A DNA stretch of 10,022 nucleotides from [Eubacterium] saphenum (GCA_004555725.1 SFHC01000032.1:1-10022), one strand, 5' to 3'; shown: positions 1-6,577, counted from the stretch's first letter. The notes: a model not told the origin generated them from the letters alone. Numbers and translations are program-made.

Positions 1-32
1 TAAATTGATGAAAAATTTTTTCTAAAAAACGA

Positions 33-61
33 TTGTCAAATAGATTGTTATGGTTCATAAT
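33..61 (+). promoter_or_regulatory. Candidate sigma-A promoter of the NSS transporter gene
   Basis: TTGTCA (33-38) and CATAAT (56-61) are separated by exactly 17 bases in a very AT-rich stretch upstream of the transporter. Transcription would start near 68, leaving a leader of about 75 nt. The rest of 1-141 is AT-rich and holds only a short inverted repeat (GTTAT 82-86 with ATAAC 93-97), which could be an operator or a small hairpin. The -35 and -10 boxes are each one mismatch from consensus; the assignment is by inspection only. Confidence 0.5.
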
Positions 62-141
62 ATATTAACCAATTCATTGTTGTTATAGCTTAATAACGAT
101 GTTTTATTATTATTCATATTCATGAAAGAGAGGGATCATTA

Positions 142-1569
142 ATGGCAAAGAAATCGGAACAGCGCGGAAGCTTCAATTCTAATTTCGGATTTCTGATGGC
201 CGCTGTCGGCTCGGCCGTCGGTCTGGGAAATATCTGGGGCTTCCCGTACAAAATGGGAATGAACGGCGGATTCGCCTTTATTATTATTTATATCGCAATG
301 GCAGTATTTCTCGGCTACCCGCTCATGCTCGGCGAGATCGCGCTTGGACGCAAGACCGGAAAATCCGCAGTCGATGCCTATCGCGACTGTGATCCGCGTT
401 TTACCTTTAACGGCGTCTTTGAAACAATCGTTCCGTTTCTGCTTCTCTGCTTCTACTGCGTTCTCGGCGGACTGGTAACAAAGTACATGATTGTAAACCT
501 CGGTGATATCTTCCATGCAGGCTGGGGCGTGCACGGAACTGACCCGGCGCAGTACTTCGGCAATTCCATCGGGCATGTCGGCGTTGACATCGCCTGGATG
601 CTGCTGTTCCTGGGAATTACCGCAGTCATCATCATGGGCGGCGTCTCAGGCGGAATTGAAAAGTTTTCTAAGATCGCTATGCCGGCTCTGTACCTCCTGC
701 TTTTGATTACCGCCATTCGCTGCTGCACTCTGAAAGGAGCGGTCGGCGGACTGAAGTTCATGTTTAAACCGGATTTCTCCGTGCTTGCAGGAACAGGATG
801 GCTGAAAGTAATGGCCGCAGCAGGAAGCCAGCTTTTCTTCTCGCTGTCGCTGGCGTCAGGCTGTCTGATCGCCTTCGGTTCTTACATGCAGAAAGAAGAC
901 AATATCGAAAAGAGCGCGCTGATGATTCCTGTACTGGATACCATCGCTGCAATGGCAGCAGGGCTCTGTGTCATGCCGGCTGTATTCGCAGAAGGGCTGA
1001 AGCCTGCCGGAGGTCCAGGACTTCTCTTCGTTTCTCTGCAGTACGTTTTCCAGATGATGGGAAAAGGCGGCTCATTCTTTGGATTTATCTTCTACCTGCT
1101 CGTCTTCATCGCTGCGCTCAGTTCCTCCATCGGCATGATGGAAGGCGGAGTTGCCGCTCTGATCGACAGTCGTCTGAAGAGAGGAAAATCATCTGGCAGA
1201 ATCGGTATGGTTCTCTTCGCAATCTGCACAACTCTGATCGGCGCATTTCTGGTTGCCTACGACCAGCTTGGCGGGAACACCCACTTCTGGAAACCGTTCG
1301 GAATGGGAAGCTGGCTCGATGTCTTTGACCTCGGCGCCGAGGGAATCCTGATGCCGCTCGGCGGCCTGATTATGGCTATTCTGTTCGGCTGGGTTCATCG
1401 CGGATATCTGGATGATGAAGTTCAGCTCGGATCTAATTACAAGAGCAGAAAATTCGTCAATTTCTGCTTCCGCTGGATCTGCCCGATAGTTATGGCCTTC
1501 ATCGTATTTGTTCAGATCAGCAGCTTCTTCTTCAGCAAGACCGGCTGGTACATGGCATTGTTCGGATAA
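142..1569 (+). CDS. Sodium-dependent transporter, neurotransmitter:sodium symporter (NSS/SNF) family
   Basis: This 475-residue membrane protein has the normal length of a bacterial NSS transporter, a LeuT-fold family that couples inward Na+ movement to uptake of amino acids or related amines. The start is supported by the purine-rich ribosome site AGAGAGGGA a few bases upstream. About eleven or twelve hydrophobic segments are visible. Family motifs are the broken first helix with VGSAVGLGNIWGFPY (residues 22-36), the helix-6 signature SQLFFSLSLASG (about residue 230), and the ALSSSIGMMEGG stretch of helix 8, which contributes to the Na+ sites in LeuT. Residue 33 is Gly where LeuT and the animal transporters have the extracellular-gate Arg of NIWRFPY. 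This variant occurs in a clostridial branch as far as I recall, so the gate may work differently. The substrate cannot be read from the sequence. The gene is monocistronic, with its own promoter and terminator. Confidence 0.93.
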   Translation: MAKKSEQRGSFNSNFGFLMAAVGSAVGLGNIWGFPYKMGMNGGFAFIIIYIAMAVFLGYPLMLGEIALGRKTGKSAVDAYRDCDPRFTFNGVFETIVPFLLLCFYCVLGGLVTKYMIVNLGDIFHAGWGVHGTDPAQYFGNSIGHVGVDIAWMLLFLGITAVIIMGGVSGGIEKFSKIAMPALYLLLLITAIRCCTLKGAVGGLKFMFKPDFSVLAGTGWLKVMAAAGSQLFFSLSLASGCLIAFGSYMQKEDNIEKSALMIPVLDTIAAMAAGLCVMPAVFAEGLKPAGGPGLLFVSLQYVFQMMGKGGSFFGFIFYLLVFIAALSSSIGMMEGGVAALIDSRLKRGKSSGRIGMVLFAICTTLIGAFLVAYDQLGGNTHFWKPFGMGSWLDVFDLGAEGILMPLGGLIMAILFGWVHRGYLDDEVQLGSNYKSRKFVNFCFRWICPIVMAFIVFVQISSFFFSKTGWYMALFG

Positions 1570-1640
1570 TCGGACAGGATTACTGGATTACGTATTCAAT
1601 TTACACCAAGTAAACATTACACCTTTCTCCTTGGACAGTG

Positions 1641-1675
1641 CGGCCCGGGCGCAAAACGCCCGGGCCGTTCGTTTT
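1641..1675 (+). terminator. Rho-independent terminator of the NSS transporter gene
   Basis: A perfect 11-bp GC-rich stem (CGGCCCGGGCG, 1641-1651, with its complement at 1657-1667) closes a CAAAA loop and is followed by TTCGTTTT. It lies 71 nt after the stop codon and separates the two transporter genes. Confidence 0.92.
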
Positions 1676-1823
1676 GTCTGCAGCGCACCAGACTGTGGTC
1701 ATTTTACTCTGCTAACGTGTTAAATATGTCGCGACTGTCATATAATCACATATAAGTTCTTGTAATAATCATACAAATCTAGCTGTATCCACCTTATTTT
1801 TGTTAATATATCCTCAATCCCCT

Positions 1824-1852
1824 TTGACTTTGTGACACTACACAAATATCAT
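1824..1852 (+). promoter_or_regulatory. Candidate promoter of the APC permease gene
   Basis: TTGACT (1824-1829), a 17-base spacer and TATCAT (1847-1852) give a good sigma-A match, with a predicted start near 1859 and a leader of about 100 nt. The leader contains a small hairpin (TTCCGA 1890-1895, loop TATAT, TCGGAA 1901-1906). The 390-nt interval 1570-1960 otherwise holds only the upstream terminator and AT-rich sequence with no supported gene. This promoter also argues against an earlier in-frame ATG at 1832, which would lie inside the promoter. Confidence 0.6.
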
Positions 1853-1960
1853 TATATTGTCAGTTTAATTTTTCTTGTCATAACTCGTATTCCGATATAT
1901 TCGGAAATTACATCTTATATATGGATGTACAGTAATTATTCAAACCAAAGGAGGATTTTC

Positions 1961-3505
1961 ATGTCTACTTCATCCAGTGATGCTCAATTTGATAAAGTCC
2001 TGGGTTCGGGCGATATTCTGGTCATGGCATTCGGCGCTATGATCGGCTGGGGATGGGTGATTTCATCCGGAGACTGGATCAGCAGGGGCGGCGTGCTCGG
2101 TGCAGCGCTTGGATTTATGATCGGAGGTCTGGTCATCTATTTTGTCGGTATGACTTACGCGGAACTCACCACAGCTATGCCGATGACCGGCGGCGAACAT
2201 ATCTTCAGTTACAAGGCGCTCGGCCCGACAGGATCGTTTATCTGCACCTGGTCGATGATATTCTGTTATATCGCAGTGGTCTGCTATGAAGCCTGTGCAT
2301 TTCCGTCAATCATTACCTATATATTCCCGGGATTCCTGAAAGGCTATCTTTACACAGTCGCCGGATTCCGCGTCTACGCGTCCTGGCTCGCAGTCGCGCT
2401 CCTCATCGCGGCGGGAACTACACTTGTAAACCTCATGGGCGTAAAAGCAGCCGCCGTTCTGCAGACTGTGCTCACACTGATTATCGGAGGAGTCGGCATT
2501 CTTCTGATTGCCGCTTCTGCTGTCCGCGGCGACTCCTCTAACATGATGCCACAGCTTTTTGTCGGCGAAACAGCCGCCTCTTCATTTTCACATGTCTTAA
2601 ATGTTGCGGTTGTGACCCCGTTCTTCATGATCGGATTTAACGTCATTCCGCAGGCTGCGTCAGAAATCAATGTTCCGCTGAAAAAAATCGGAAGAATCCT
2701 GATTCTCTCGATCGTTCTCGCTGTTGTGTTCTACGGCCTGGTCATCCTCGCCGTCGGAAATCTTCTGAATCCTTCAGAGCTGAAAGCTTCTATGCATTCT
2801 GCAGGAGGTCTGGTCACAGCGGATGCTATGGCAAAGGCCTTCCACAGCAAGGTGATGGCCAAGATCCTGATCATCGGCGGCATGTGCGGAATCATCACAA
2901 GCTGGAACTCCTTCCTTATCGGCGGTTCCCGCGCACTGTATTCCATGGCAGAATCCTGTATGATTCCAGAATCCTTCGGTAAACTCAGCAGCAAGCACAG
3001 AATGCCGGTGCGCGCAATCTGCCTGATCGGATTCCTGTCCATGCTCGCTCCATTTGCCGGCCAAAAAATGCTGGTCTGGATCTGCGATGCAGGAAACCTC
3101 GGATGCTGCATTGCATACTGCATGGTCGCTGTTTCCTTTGTCATTCTCAGAAAAAAAGCGCCGGACATGAAGCGTCCGTTTAAAGTCAAGCACGGCATGT
3201 TCACTGGAATCGGCGCCATCCTCACTTCAGGATTTATGGTTGCGATGTATATCGTTCCTGGATCGGGAAGCACGCTAAAGGCTCAGGAATGGCTGATGGC
3301 CGGCGCATGGGCACTGATCGGCGCAGGATTCTATGTCTATAATAAACGTAAATACAGAGAACGTTTTGGTTATATTGAAGGCGTGGAATGTGTCGCCGAT
3401 CACGGCCGCAGATGCGCCGAAAAGGTTCATCTTCTGGATCAGAAAGCCAAAACTTCCCGTAACGGCGATGCGGATTCCGACAAAAACAAAAGAAAGACCG
3501 CATAG
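1961..3505 (+). CDS. APC-superfamily amino acid permease
   Basis: This 514-residue integral membrane protein belongs to the amino acid-polyamine-organocation superfamily (AA_permease_2 type), which imports or exchanges amino acids or amines across the cytoplasmic membrane. The start at 1961 is chosen because AAAGGAGG sits directly upstream. The open frame extends back to an ATG at 1832, but that 43-residue extension overlaps the promoter and has no ribosome site. The glycine-rich break of helix 1 (GAMIGWGW, residues 25-32), where these carriers bind the substrate amino and carboxyl groups, is present. So are the helix 2-3 motif AMPMTGGEHIFSY and NVIPQAASEI of the helix 6-7 region. About twelve hydrophobic segments end in a charged cytoplasmic tail of roughly 55 residues. 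The substrate is unknown. It follows another amino-acid-type transporter, but a terminator and separate promoter make it an independent unit. It converges with the LysR gene, with 32 nt between the stops. Confidence 0.92.
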   Translation: MSTSSSDAQFDKVLGSGDILVMAFGAMIGWGWVISSGDWISRGGVLGAALGFMIGGLVIYFVGMTYAELTTAMPMTGGEHIFSYKALGPTGSFICTWSMIFCYIAVVCYEACAFPSIITYIFPGFLKGYLYTVAGFRVYASWLAVALLIAAGTTLVNLMGVKAAAVLQTVLTLIIGGVGILLIAASAVRGDSSNMMPQLFVGETAASSFSHVLNVAVVTPFFMIGFNVIPQAASEINVPLKKIGRILILSIVLAVVFYGLVILAVGNLLNPSELKASMHSAGGLVTADAMAKAFHSKVMAKILIIGGMCGIITSWNSFLIGGSRALYSMAESCMIPESFGKLSSKHRMPVRAICLIGFLSMLAPFAGQKMLVWICDAGNLGCCIAYCMVAVSFVILRKKAPDMKRPFKVKHGMFTGIGAILTSGFMVAMYIVPGSGSTLKAQEWLMAGAWALIGAGFYVYNKRKYRERFGYIEGVECVADHGRRCAEKVHLLDQKAKTSRNGDADSDKNKRKTA

Positions 3506-3537
3506 CCTCGTGGCAGATTCTATCCGTCACCCGTGGC

Positions 3538-4434
3538 TTACGGCCTTCCACTCTGCGCATTCGCGGTTTCTGCCAGATACCTGCGAAGCGCCACAGCGGT
3601 TTCAGTCAGCCTTCTGTTTTTCCGGCTGACCAGATATAAATCACTTTGAAAGACATCTTCTTCCAATATACAGCACAGGAGACCTTCCGTGTCAGAACAC
3701 GCGGACTGGGGAACCAGTGCAGTCCCAAGCCCGGAGCGCGCCATCTGAAGCGCGGTCCGGGCATCGTCATTTACGCAGAAAACCTGCGGGAGAATCCCTT
3801 CCTGTTCACACTGCGTGCGTATAATATTCTCCCATCTGCGGTAAATGATCAGCGGCCGCTCAGCCAGGTCCGCAACCTTGATCTGTTCACCTTTTGTCGC
3901 ATGCAGATCGGCCAGATACTCGGGTGCACCCAGTGCTGCCATACTGTCTCTCCGAAGAAGCATTCTGTCCAGGCGGGACCGCGCAAATGGCGTGCGCACA
4001 ATCCCCAGTTCAATCTTTTCCTGATCCAGCATGTCCAGGACTTCATAAGAATTGCCTTCAAAAATCCGAAGCTGAAGCTCTGGAATCTGTTTTCTCGCAT
4101 TCTTGATCATACGGAACATCGTATCTCCTGCCGCAGAAGAAATCATGCCGATACGCACGGTTCCGCGTTTCCCTGTCTGTAAGTCCCGCATCTCATCTTC
4201 AATCAGAGATTCTACATCCAGCATCTGGAGCGCGTACTTCCGCAGCAACTTTCCGGCTTCCGTGAGCTCAATCTTTCTGCTGCCGCGATGAAACAGCACC
4301 AGCCCGCATTCTGCTTCCAGCAGCGCCATCTGACGACTTAACGGCGGCTGAGACAGATGCAGCCGGCGAGCCGCTCCGGAGATACTGCCTTCCTCCGCAA
4401 TCACCAGAAAATACTTCAGCTGTCTCAGTTCCAT
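3538..4434 (-). CDS. LysR-family transcriptional regulator, divergent from the chromate-type transporter genes
   Basis: The 298-residue product has the standard LysR length and layout. The N-terminal winged helix-turn-helix starts MELRQLKYFLVIAEEGS and has the recognition region SISGAARRLHLSQPPLSRQ (residues 17-35). A linker helix runs to about residue 88, then a periplasmic-binding-protein-like effector domain begins at VRIGMISSAAGD. GGGAGGAAGA immediately precedes the ATG on the minus strand. The gene is divergent from the two chr-family genes, the classical arrangement for a LysR protein controlling its neighbour and itself. Its likely target is therefore that operon, with an unknown small molecule or anion as co-inducer. 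The target is an inference from position, not a demonstrated link. Confidence 0.93.
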   Translation of the reverse strand: MELRQLKYFLVIAEEGSISGAARRLHLSQPPLSRQMALLEAECGLVLFHRGSRKIELTEAGKLLRKYALQMLDVESLIEDEMRDLQTGKRGTVRIGMISSAAGDTMFRMIKNARKQIPELQLRIFEGNSYEVLDMLDQEKIELGIVRTPFARSRLDRMLLRRDSMAALGAPEYLADLHATKGEQIKVADLAERPLIIYRRWENIIRTQCEQEGILPQVFCVNDDARTALQMARSGLGTALVPQSACSDTEGLLCCILEEDVFQSDLYLVSRKNRRLTETAVALRRYLAETANAQSGRP

Positions 4435-4460
4435 TCTTCCTCCCGCATTTCCATACCTAA

Positions 4461-4466
4461 ATTATA
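4461..4466 (-). promoter_or_regulatory. Candidate -10 box of the LysR gene
   Basis: Read on the minus strand, 4466-4461 is a perfect TATAAT, giving a start near 4454 and a leader of about 20 nt before the LysR ATG. I see no good -35 at 17 bases, which would fit an autoregulated, activator-dependent or weak promoter. Confidence 0.4.
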
Positions 4467-4481
4467 TATTAGTATGCCAAC

Positions 4482-4498
4482 CATATATATTCTATATG
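4482..4498. promoter_or_regulatory. Candidate LysR-type binding site between the divergent genes
   Basis: CATATA (4482-4487) and TATATG (4493-4498) form a perfect inverted repeat around a 5-base spacer. This is the dyad shape, with the T-N11-A pattern, typical of LysR boxes, and it lies just upstream of the LysR -10 box on the side facing the chr genes. The region is AT-rich, so chance dyads are common and the call is tentative. Confidence 0.35.
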
Positions 4499-4558
4499 CT
4501 TAATTCTATGATACCATATTCTTGCTGATAGACAAGGACAGCCAAAAAACTTTCTATA

Positions 4559-4605
4559 CGGCGGACACGGAAGCACGGGCCTCCCCGCTCAGTTTCCGCC
4601 CGCCG
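4559..4605 (+). promoter_or_regulatory. Structured leader hairpin upstream of the chromate-type transporter operon
   Basis: CGGCGG (4559-4564) pairs with CCGCCG (4600-4605), and inside it CGGAA (4568-4572) pairs with TTCCG (4594-4598). Together they make a two-part GC-rich stem around a roughly 20-nt GC-rich loop. The block sits in otherwise AT-rich sequence, 25 nt before the first transporter ATG and just ahead of its AAAAAGGAG ribosome site. No U-run follows, so it is not a plain terminator. A role in mRNA stability or translation control is possible. I do not recognise a known riboswitch class. Confidence 0.4.
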
Positions 4606-4630
4606 GAACCTTAATTAAAAAGGAGACTAA

Positions 4631-5263
4631 ATGAACGCATTAAACACCGCCGGCAAGGCCGCATGCCTGGAAAATCGGAAACACGGCCCTAGAATTTACA
4701 TCAATTTATTTCTAACGTTCGCCGGAATCGGCGTTTCCACTTTTGGAGGCGGATACGCCATGCTTCCGATCCTGCAGAGAGAAGTCTGCGATAAGCGCGG
4801 ATGGACGACAGAAGAAGAGCTGATGGACTACTACGCCATCGGACAGTGTACGCCTGGCGTAATCGCTGTCAATACCGCTACTTTTGTCGGATATAAGGTT
4901 GCCGGTGTTCTCGGAGGAATCTTTGCTACACTGGGCGTGATCTTTCCTTCCATCGTGATCATCAGTATAATCTCTGCTTTTCTGAAAAGCTTTGCGCACA
5001 GCGCCTGGGCCGTTCATGCGTTTAACGGCATCCGCGCCGCGGTCTGCGTGCTTATTCTAGACGCTGTCATAAGGATGGGGAAAAAGTCACTGGTCGATAA
5101 ATTCTGTGTCGCCATGTTTCTGCTGATTCTCGCAGGATCCCTGTTCCTGCACCTTTCCCCGATTCTCTACGTGCTGCTTTCCGGACTGCTCGGCGTCCTG
5201 ATCTGCAGAACCGTAAAGAGAAACGCAGAACCTGCTGTAAATTCCAGCAAGAAAGGAGAATAA
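4631..5263 (+). CDS. Chromate transporter (CHR) family protein, first of a two-subunit pair
   Basis: This 210-residue membrane protein is a short-chain (single-domain) member of the CHR family. Canonical long ChrA proteins are about 400 residues with two such domains, and short-chain members occur as adjacent gene pairs, as here. Family motifs are STFGGGYAMLP (residues 36-46), GWTTEEEL near 57-64, and GQCTPGVIAVNTATFVGY (residues 71-88), followed by glycine-rich hydrophobic helices. An additional 20-residue polar N-terminus precedes the first helix. The start is fixed by AAAAAGGAG ending a few bases upstream. The family exports chromate in some bacteria, but most clostridial members are uncharacterised and may move other oxyanions. 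The true substrate is unknown. It is the first gene of the operon, divergent from the LysR gene, and its last codons contain the ribosome site of the next gene. Confidence 0.9.
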   Translation: MNALNTAGKAACLENRKHGPRIYINLFLTFAGIGVSTFGGGYAMLPILQREVCDKRGWTTEEELMDYYAIGQCTPGVIAVNTATFVGYKVAGVLGGIFATLGVIFPSIVIISIISAFLKSFAHSAWAVHAFNGIRAAVCVLILDAVIRMGKKSLVDKFCVAMFLLILAGSLFLHLSPILYVLLSGLLGVLICRTVKRNAEPAVNSSKKGE

Positions 5264-5266
5264 ACC

Positions 5267-5824
5267 ATGCTGCTTCAAATGTCCTGGGAATTCTTTAAAA
5301 CCGGTCTCTTTGCCGTAGGCGGCGGACTCGCGACGCTTCCTTTCCTATATGATATGTCTGCACGGACCGGATGGTTCAGCACCAATGACATCGCGAACAT
5401 GGTCGCCGTATCAGAGTCTACACCGGGTCCGCTCGGCGTCAATATGTCCTCCTACGTCGGATTTACTGCCATGGGCGTACTCGGTTCTGTCGTCACCACA
5501 TGCAGCCTGGTACTTCCATCCATCATCTGCATCCTGATCATCGCACGCGTCTTGGATCGCTTTAAGAACGCGGCTGTCGTTCAGCAGATCTTCTACGGCA
5601 TCCGTCCGGCGTCTGCCGCTCTGATTGCCGCAGCCGGTCTGCAGGTCGCAAAGATCTCTTTATTGAACACCGCGGCTTTTCAGAAAACCGGCACGCTGAT
5701 GACCCTCTTCAACTGGAAAATGATTCTCCTTGCTGCTGTCGTTTTGGCCGCATATAAAAAATTCAGTTTCCATCCTATTGTATATATCCTGGCAGCAGGA
5801 GCCGTCGGCGTGCTTATTGGTTAA
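5267..5824 (+). CDS. Chromate transporter (CHR) family protein, second of a two-subunit pair
   Basis: This 185-residue protein is homologous in layout to the preceding gene. It has AVGGGLATLP (residues 16-25) in place of the FGGG motif, TGWFSTNDI (34-42), and SESTPGPLGVNMSSYVGF (49-66), then hydrophobic segments to the C-terminus. The ATG lies 3 nt after the stop of the upstream gene, with GAAAGGAGAA as ribosome site, so the two are almost certainly translationally coupled. They are expected to form the heteromeric equivalent of a long ChrA, with antiparallel halves. Its last 11 nt overlap the 3' end of the minus-strand selenoprotein candidate (stop at 5814-5816), a tail-to-tail overlap. I see no clear intrinsic terminator after it. 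Confidence 0.9.
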   Translation: MLLQMSWEFFKTGLFAVGGGLATLPFLYDMSARTGWFSTNDIANMVAVSESTPGPLGVNMSSYVGFTAMGVLGSVVTTCSLVLPSIICILIIARVLDRFKNAAVVQQIFYGIRPASAALIAAAGLQVAKISLLNTAAFQKTGTLMTLFNWKMILLAAVVLAAYKKFSFHPIVYILAAGAVGVLIG

Positions 5825-6053
5825 CCACCAGCCCCATGTCGTCCTCATCAAAATCTGCAGCCTTCTGCTCATTCCTGAAATAAGCGGTCAGCCATGTTTT
5901 CACATCCTGTGAAATCGGCTCGTCGAACGTAAACGACTGGCCGCCTCCTCAGGAATCATGCATATGCATATACACCTGAAACTCATCCATCAGCGTGCGT
6001 TTCAGATATGCCACCTCAGACAGCGGCAGAATTGCTCTTTTCTTTTCCGCCAT
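5814..6053 (-). CDS. Candidate small selenoprotein with in-frame UGA at codon 35 (Sec)
   Basis: On the minus strand an ATG at 6053 opens a frame of 79 codons ending at TAA (5816-5814), with one in-frame TGA at 5951-5949. The first 34 codons begin MAEKKRAILPLSEVAYLKR and end YMHMHDS. After the TGA the frame continues GGGQSFTFDEPISQDVKTW and then about 25 more residues, acidic near the end. Both halves look like real protein: predicted helix (residues 12-24), beta strand (25-32), a turn D-S-U-G-G-G-Q, beta strand (40-44) and amphipathic helix (48-64). The Sec would sit in a tight turn like a redox or metal-binding Cys. I recall small clostridial proteins annotated as RDAC family with a Asp-Ala-Cys-Gly-x-Gln-Ser core at this place; that match is from memory. 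A stem-loop fitting a bacterial SECIS lies just 3' of the TGA. AAAGGGGA is a fair ribosome site and a TATAAT lies upstream. The alternative is a gene broken by a Cys-to-stop change. Confidence 0.7.
5916..5943 (-). promoter_or_regulatory. Candidate bacterial SECIS element
   Basis: Numbering from the base after the UGA, nucleotides 6-9 (CGGC) pair with 30-33 (GCCG) and 12-15 (GUCG) pair with 24-27 (CGAC). The two helices are separated by a 2x2 internal loop and closed by the 8-nt loop UUUACGUU. The apical loop starts 16 nt after the UGA, inside the spacing seen for bacterial SECIS elements. If the top G-C pair opens, the loop begins with GU, as in the E. coli fdhF element that SelB recognises. 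The stem lies within coding sequence, as bacterial SECIS elements must. Confidence 0.6.
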
Positions 6054-6096
6054 ATAGACCCATCCCCTTTCCATTCCGCGCAAAAATCTGCATTGT

Positions 6097-6134
6097 ATTA
6101 TATCTCTCTATATGTTTCAGACTCATTATTGAGT
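6097..6134 (-). promoter_or_regulatory. Candidate promoter and operator of the selenoprotein gene
   Basis: A perfect TATAAT on the minus strand (6102-6097) would start transcription near 6090, giving a leader of about 37 nt. The -35 position (6125-6120) is poor. It overlaps an inverted repeat, ACTCA (6121-6125) with TGAGT (6130-6134), and a second small hairpin lies next to it (ATCCTT 6135-6140 with AAGGAT 6146-6151). A weak -35 over a dyad suggests regulated expression, but this is inference. Confidence 0.35.
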
Positions 6135-6274
6135 ATCCTTTCTGTAAGGATCTGTTCTCTATATGCCCAGTCAGCATCTCATCCAAACCAGGTATCACAC
6201 CGGGCACCATACCAAATCCCGCCAAAATATACTGAAACCAAGTTGAAATTGGAAAAATATGTAAGCATCAAACT

Positions 6275-6321
6275 AAAAAAAGAAGCTTGATCATGCTGAA
6301 TTTTCAACATTTCCAAGCTTC
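6275..6321 (-). terminator. Rho-independent terminator of the tRNA-Glu gene
   Basis: On the minus strand GAAGCTTG (6321-6314) pairs with CAAGCTTC (6289-6282). A second inner stem, ATGTTGA with TCAGCAT (one G-U pair), closes an AAAT loop, and a run of seven T follows. It begins 8 nt after the tRNA CCA end and isolates the tRNA from the downstream selenoprotein gene. Confidence 0.9.
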
Positions 6322-6328
6322 ATTTCGT

Positions 6329-6403
6329 TGGTATCGGATCGGGGGATCGAACCCCGGACTCAGCCGTGAGAGGGCTACGTCTTAACCACTTGACCAATCC
6401 GAC
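6329..6403 (-). tRNA. tRNA-Glu (anticodon CTC)
   Basis: Read on the minus strand, the acceptor stem GTCGGAT pairs with ATCCGAT (G-U at the first pair). The discriminator is A and the CCA is encoded (6331-6329). The anticodon loop CTCTCAC between AGCC and GGCT gives anticodon CTC, reading GAG. The T arm has the usual GGTTCGATCC with flanking CCGG/CCCC pairs, and the D arm has GGTCAAGTGGTTAAGAC, typical of bacterial tRNA-Glu. CTC is the second glutamate isoacceptor in addition to the near-universal TTC, which fits a genome with fairly high third-position GC. Confidence 0.95.
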
Positions 6404-6465
6404 ATATTTAATTTACTTTGTCTGAAGAGCTTTCCGAAAGGCGCTCCTCAAAACTGACGAATATT

Positions 6466-6494
6466 ATAATACATGGAATCTTCCTTTCTGTCAA
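6466..6494 (-). promoter_or_regulatory. Promoter of the tRNA-Glu gene
   Basis: On the minus strand a consensus TTGACA (6494-6489), a 17-base spacer and TATTAT (6471-6466) are present. A perfect TATAAT overlaps 3 bases further downstream. The start would be near 6459, leaving a precursor leader of about 55 nt that contains an imperfect hairpin. Confidence 0.75.
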
Positions 6495-6577
6495 CACGAA
6501 AAAGCAACTTTTTTTGAAAAAATTATTCTGGATTCTTCATGCGTATAAGAGTACAATAAATTCATATCACAACTGTG

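Noticed and set aside
798..1328. A 176-codon ORF in another frame within the NSS transporter gene
   Set aside because: It is Arg/Ser/Cys-rich out-of-frame translation of a clear membrane protein gene.
1832..1960. N-terminal extension of the APC permease to an earlier ATG
   Set aside because: It overlaps a TTGACT-N17-TATCAT promoter and has no ribosome site, whereas AAAGGAGG precedes 1961.
3506..3537. A terminator between the convergent permease and LysR genes
   Set aside because: Only a repeated CGTGGC is seen; there is no stem with a T run on either strand.
5949..5951. Reading the in-frame TGA as a simple nonsense mutation in a pseudogene
   Set aside because: It is not excluded, but less likely: the rest of the frame is intact in both halves, the motif position suits Cys/Sec, and a SECIS-like stem is correctly spaced.
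6016..6225. A 69-codon minus-strand ORF, or its 36-codon internal version with a fair ribosome site, overlapping the start of the selenoprotein candidate
   Set aside because: The product has no family resemblance or plausible structure, and it covers the probable promoter of the better supported frame.
5958..6290. A 110-codon plus-strand ORF between the chr operon and tRNA-Glu
   Set aside because: It runs antisense through the selenoprotein candidate, its promoter and the tRNA terminator, lacks a ribosome site and has unlikely composition.
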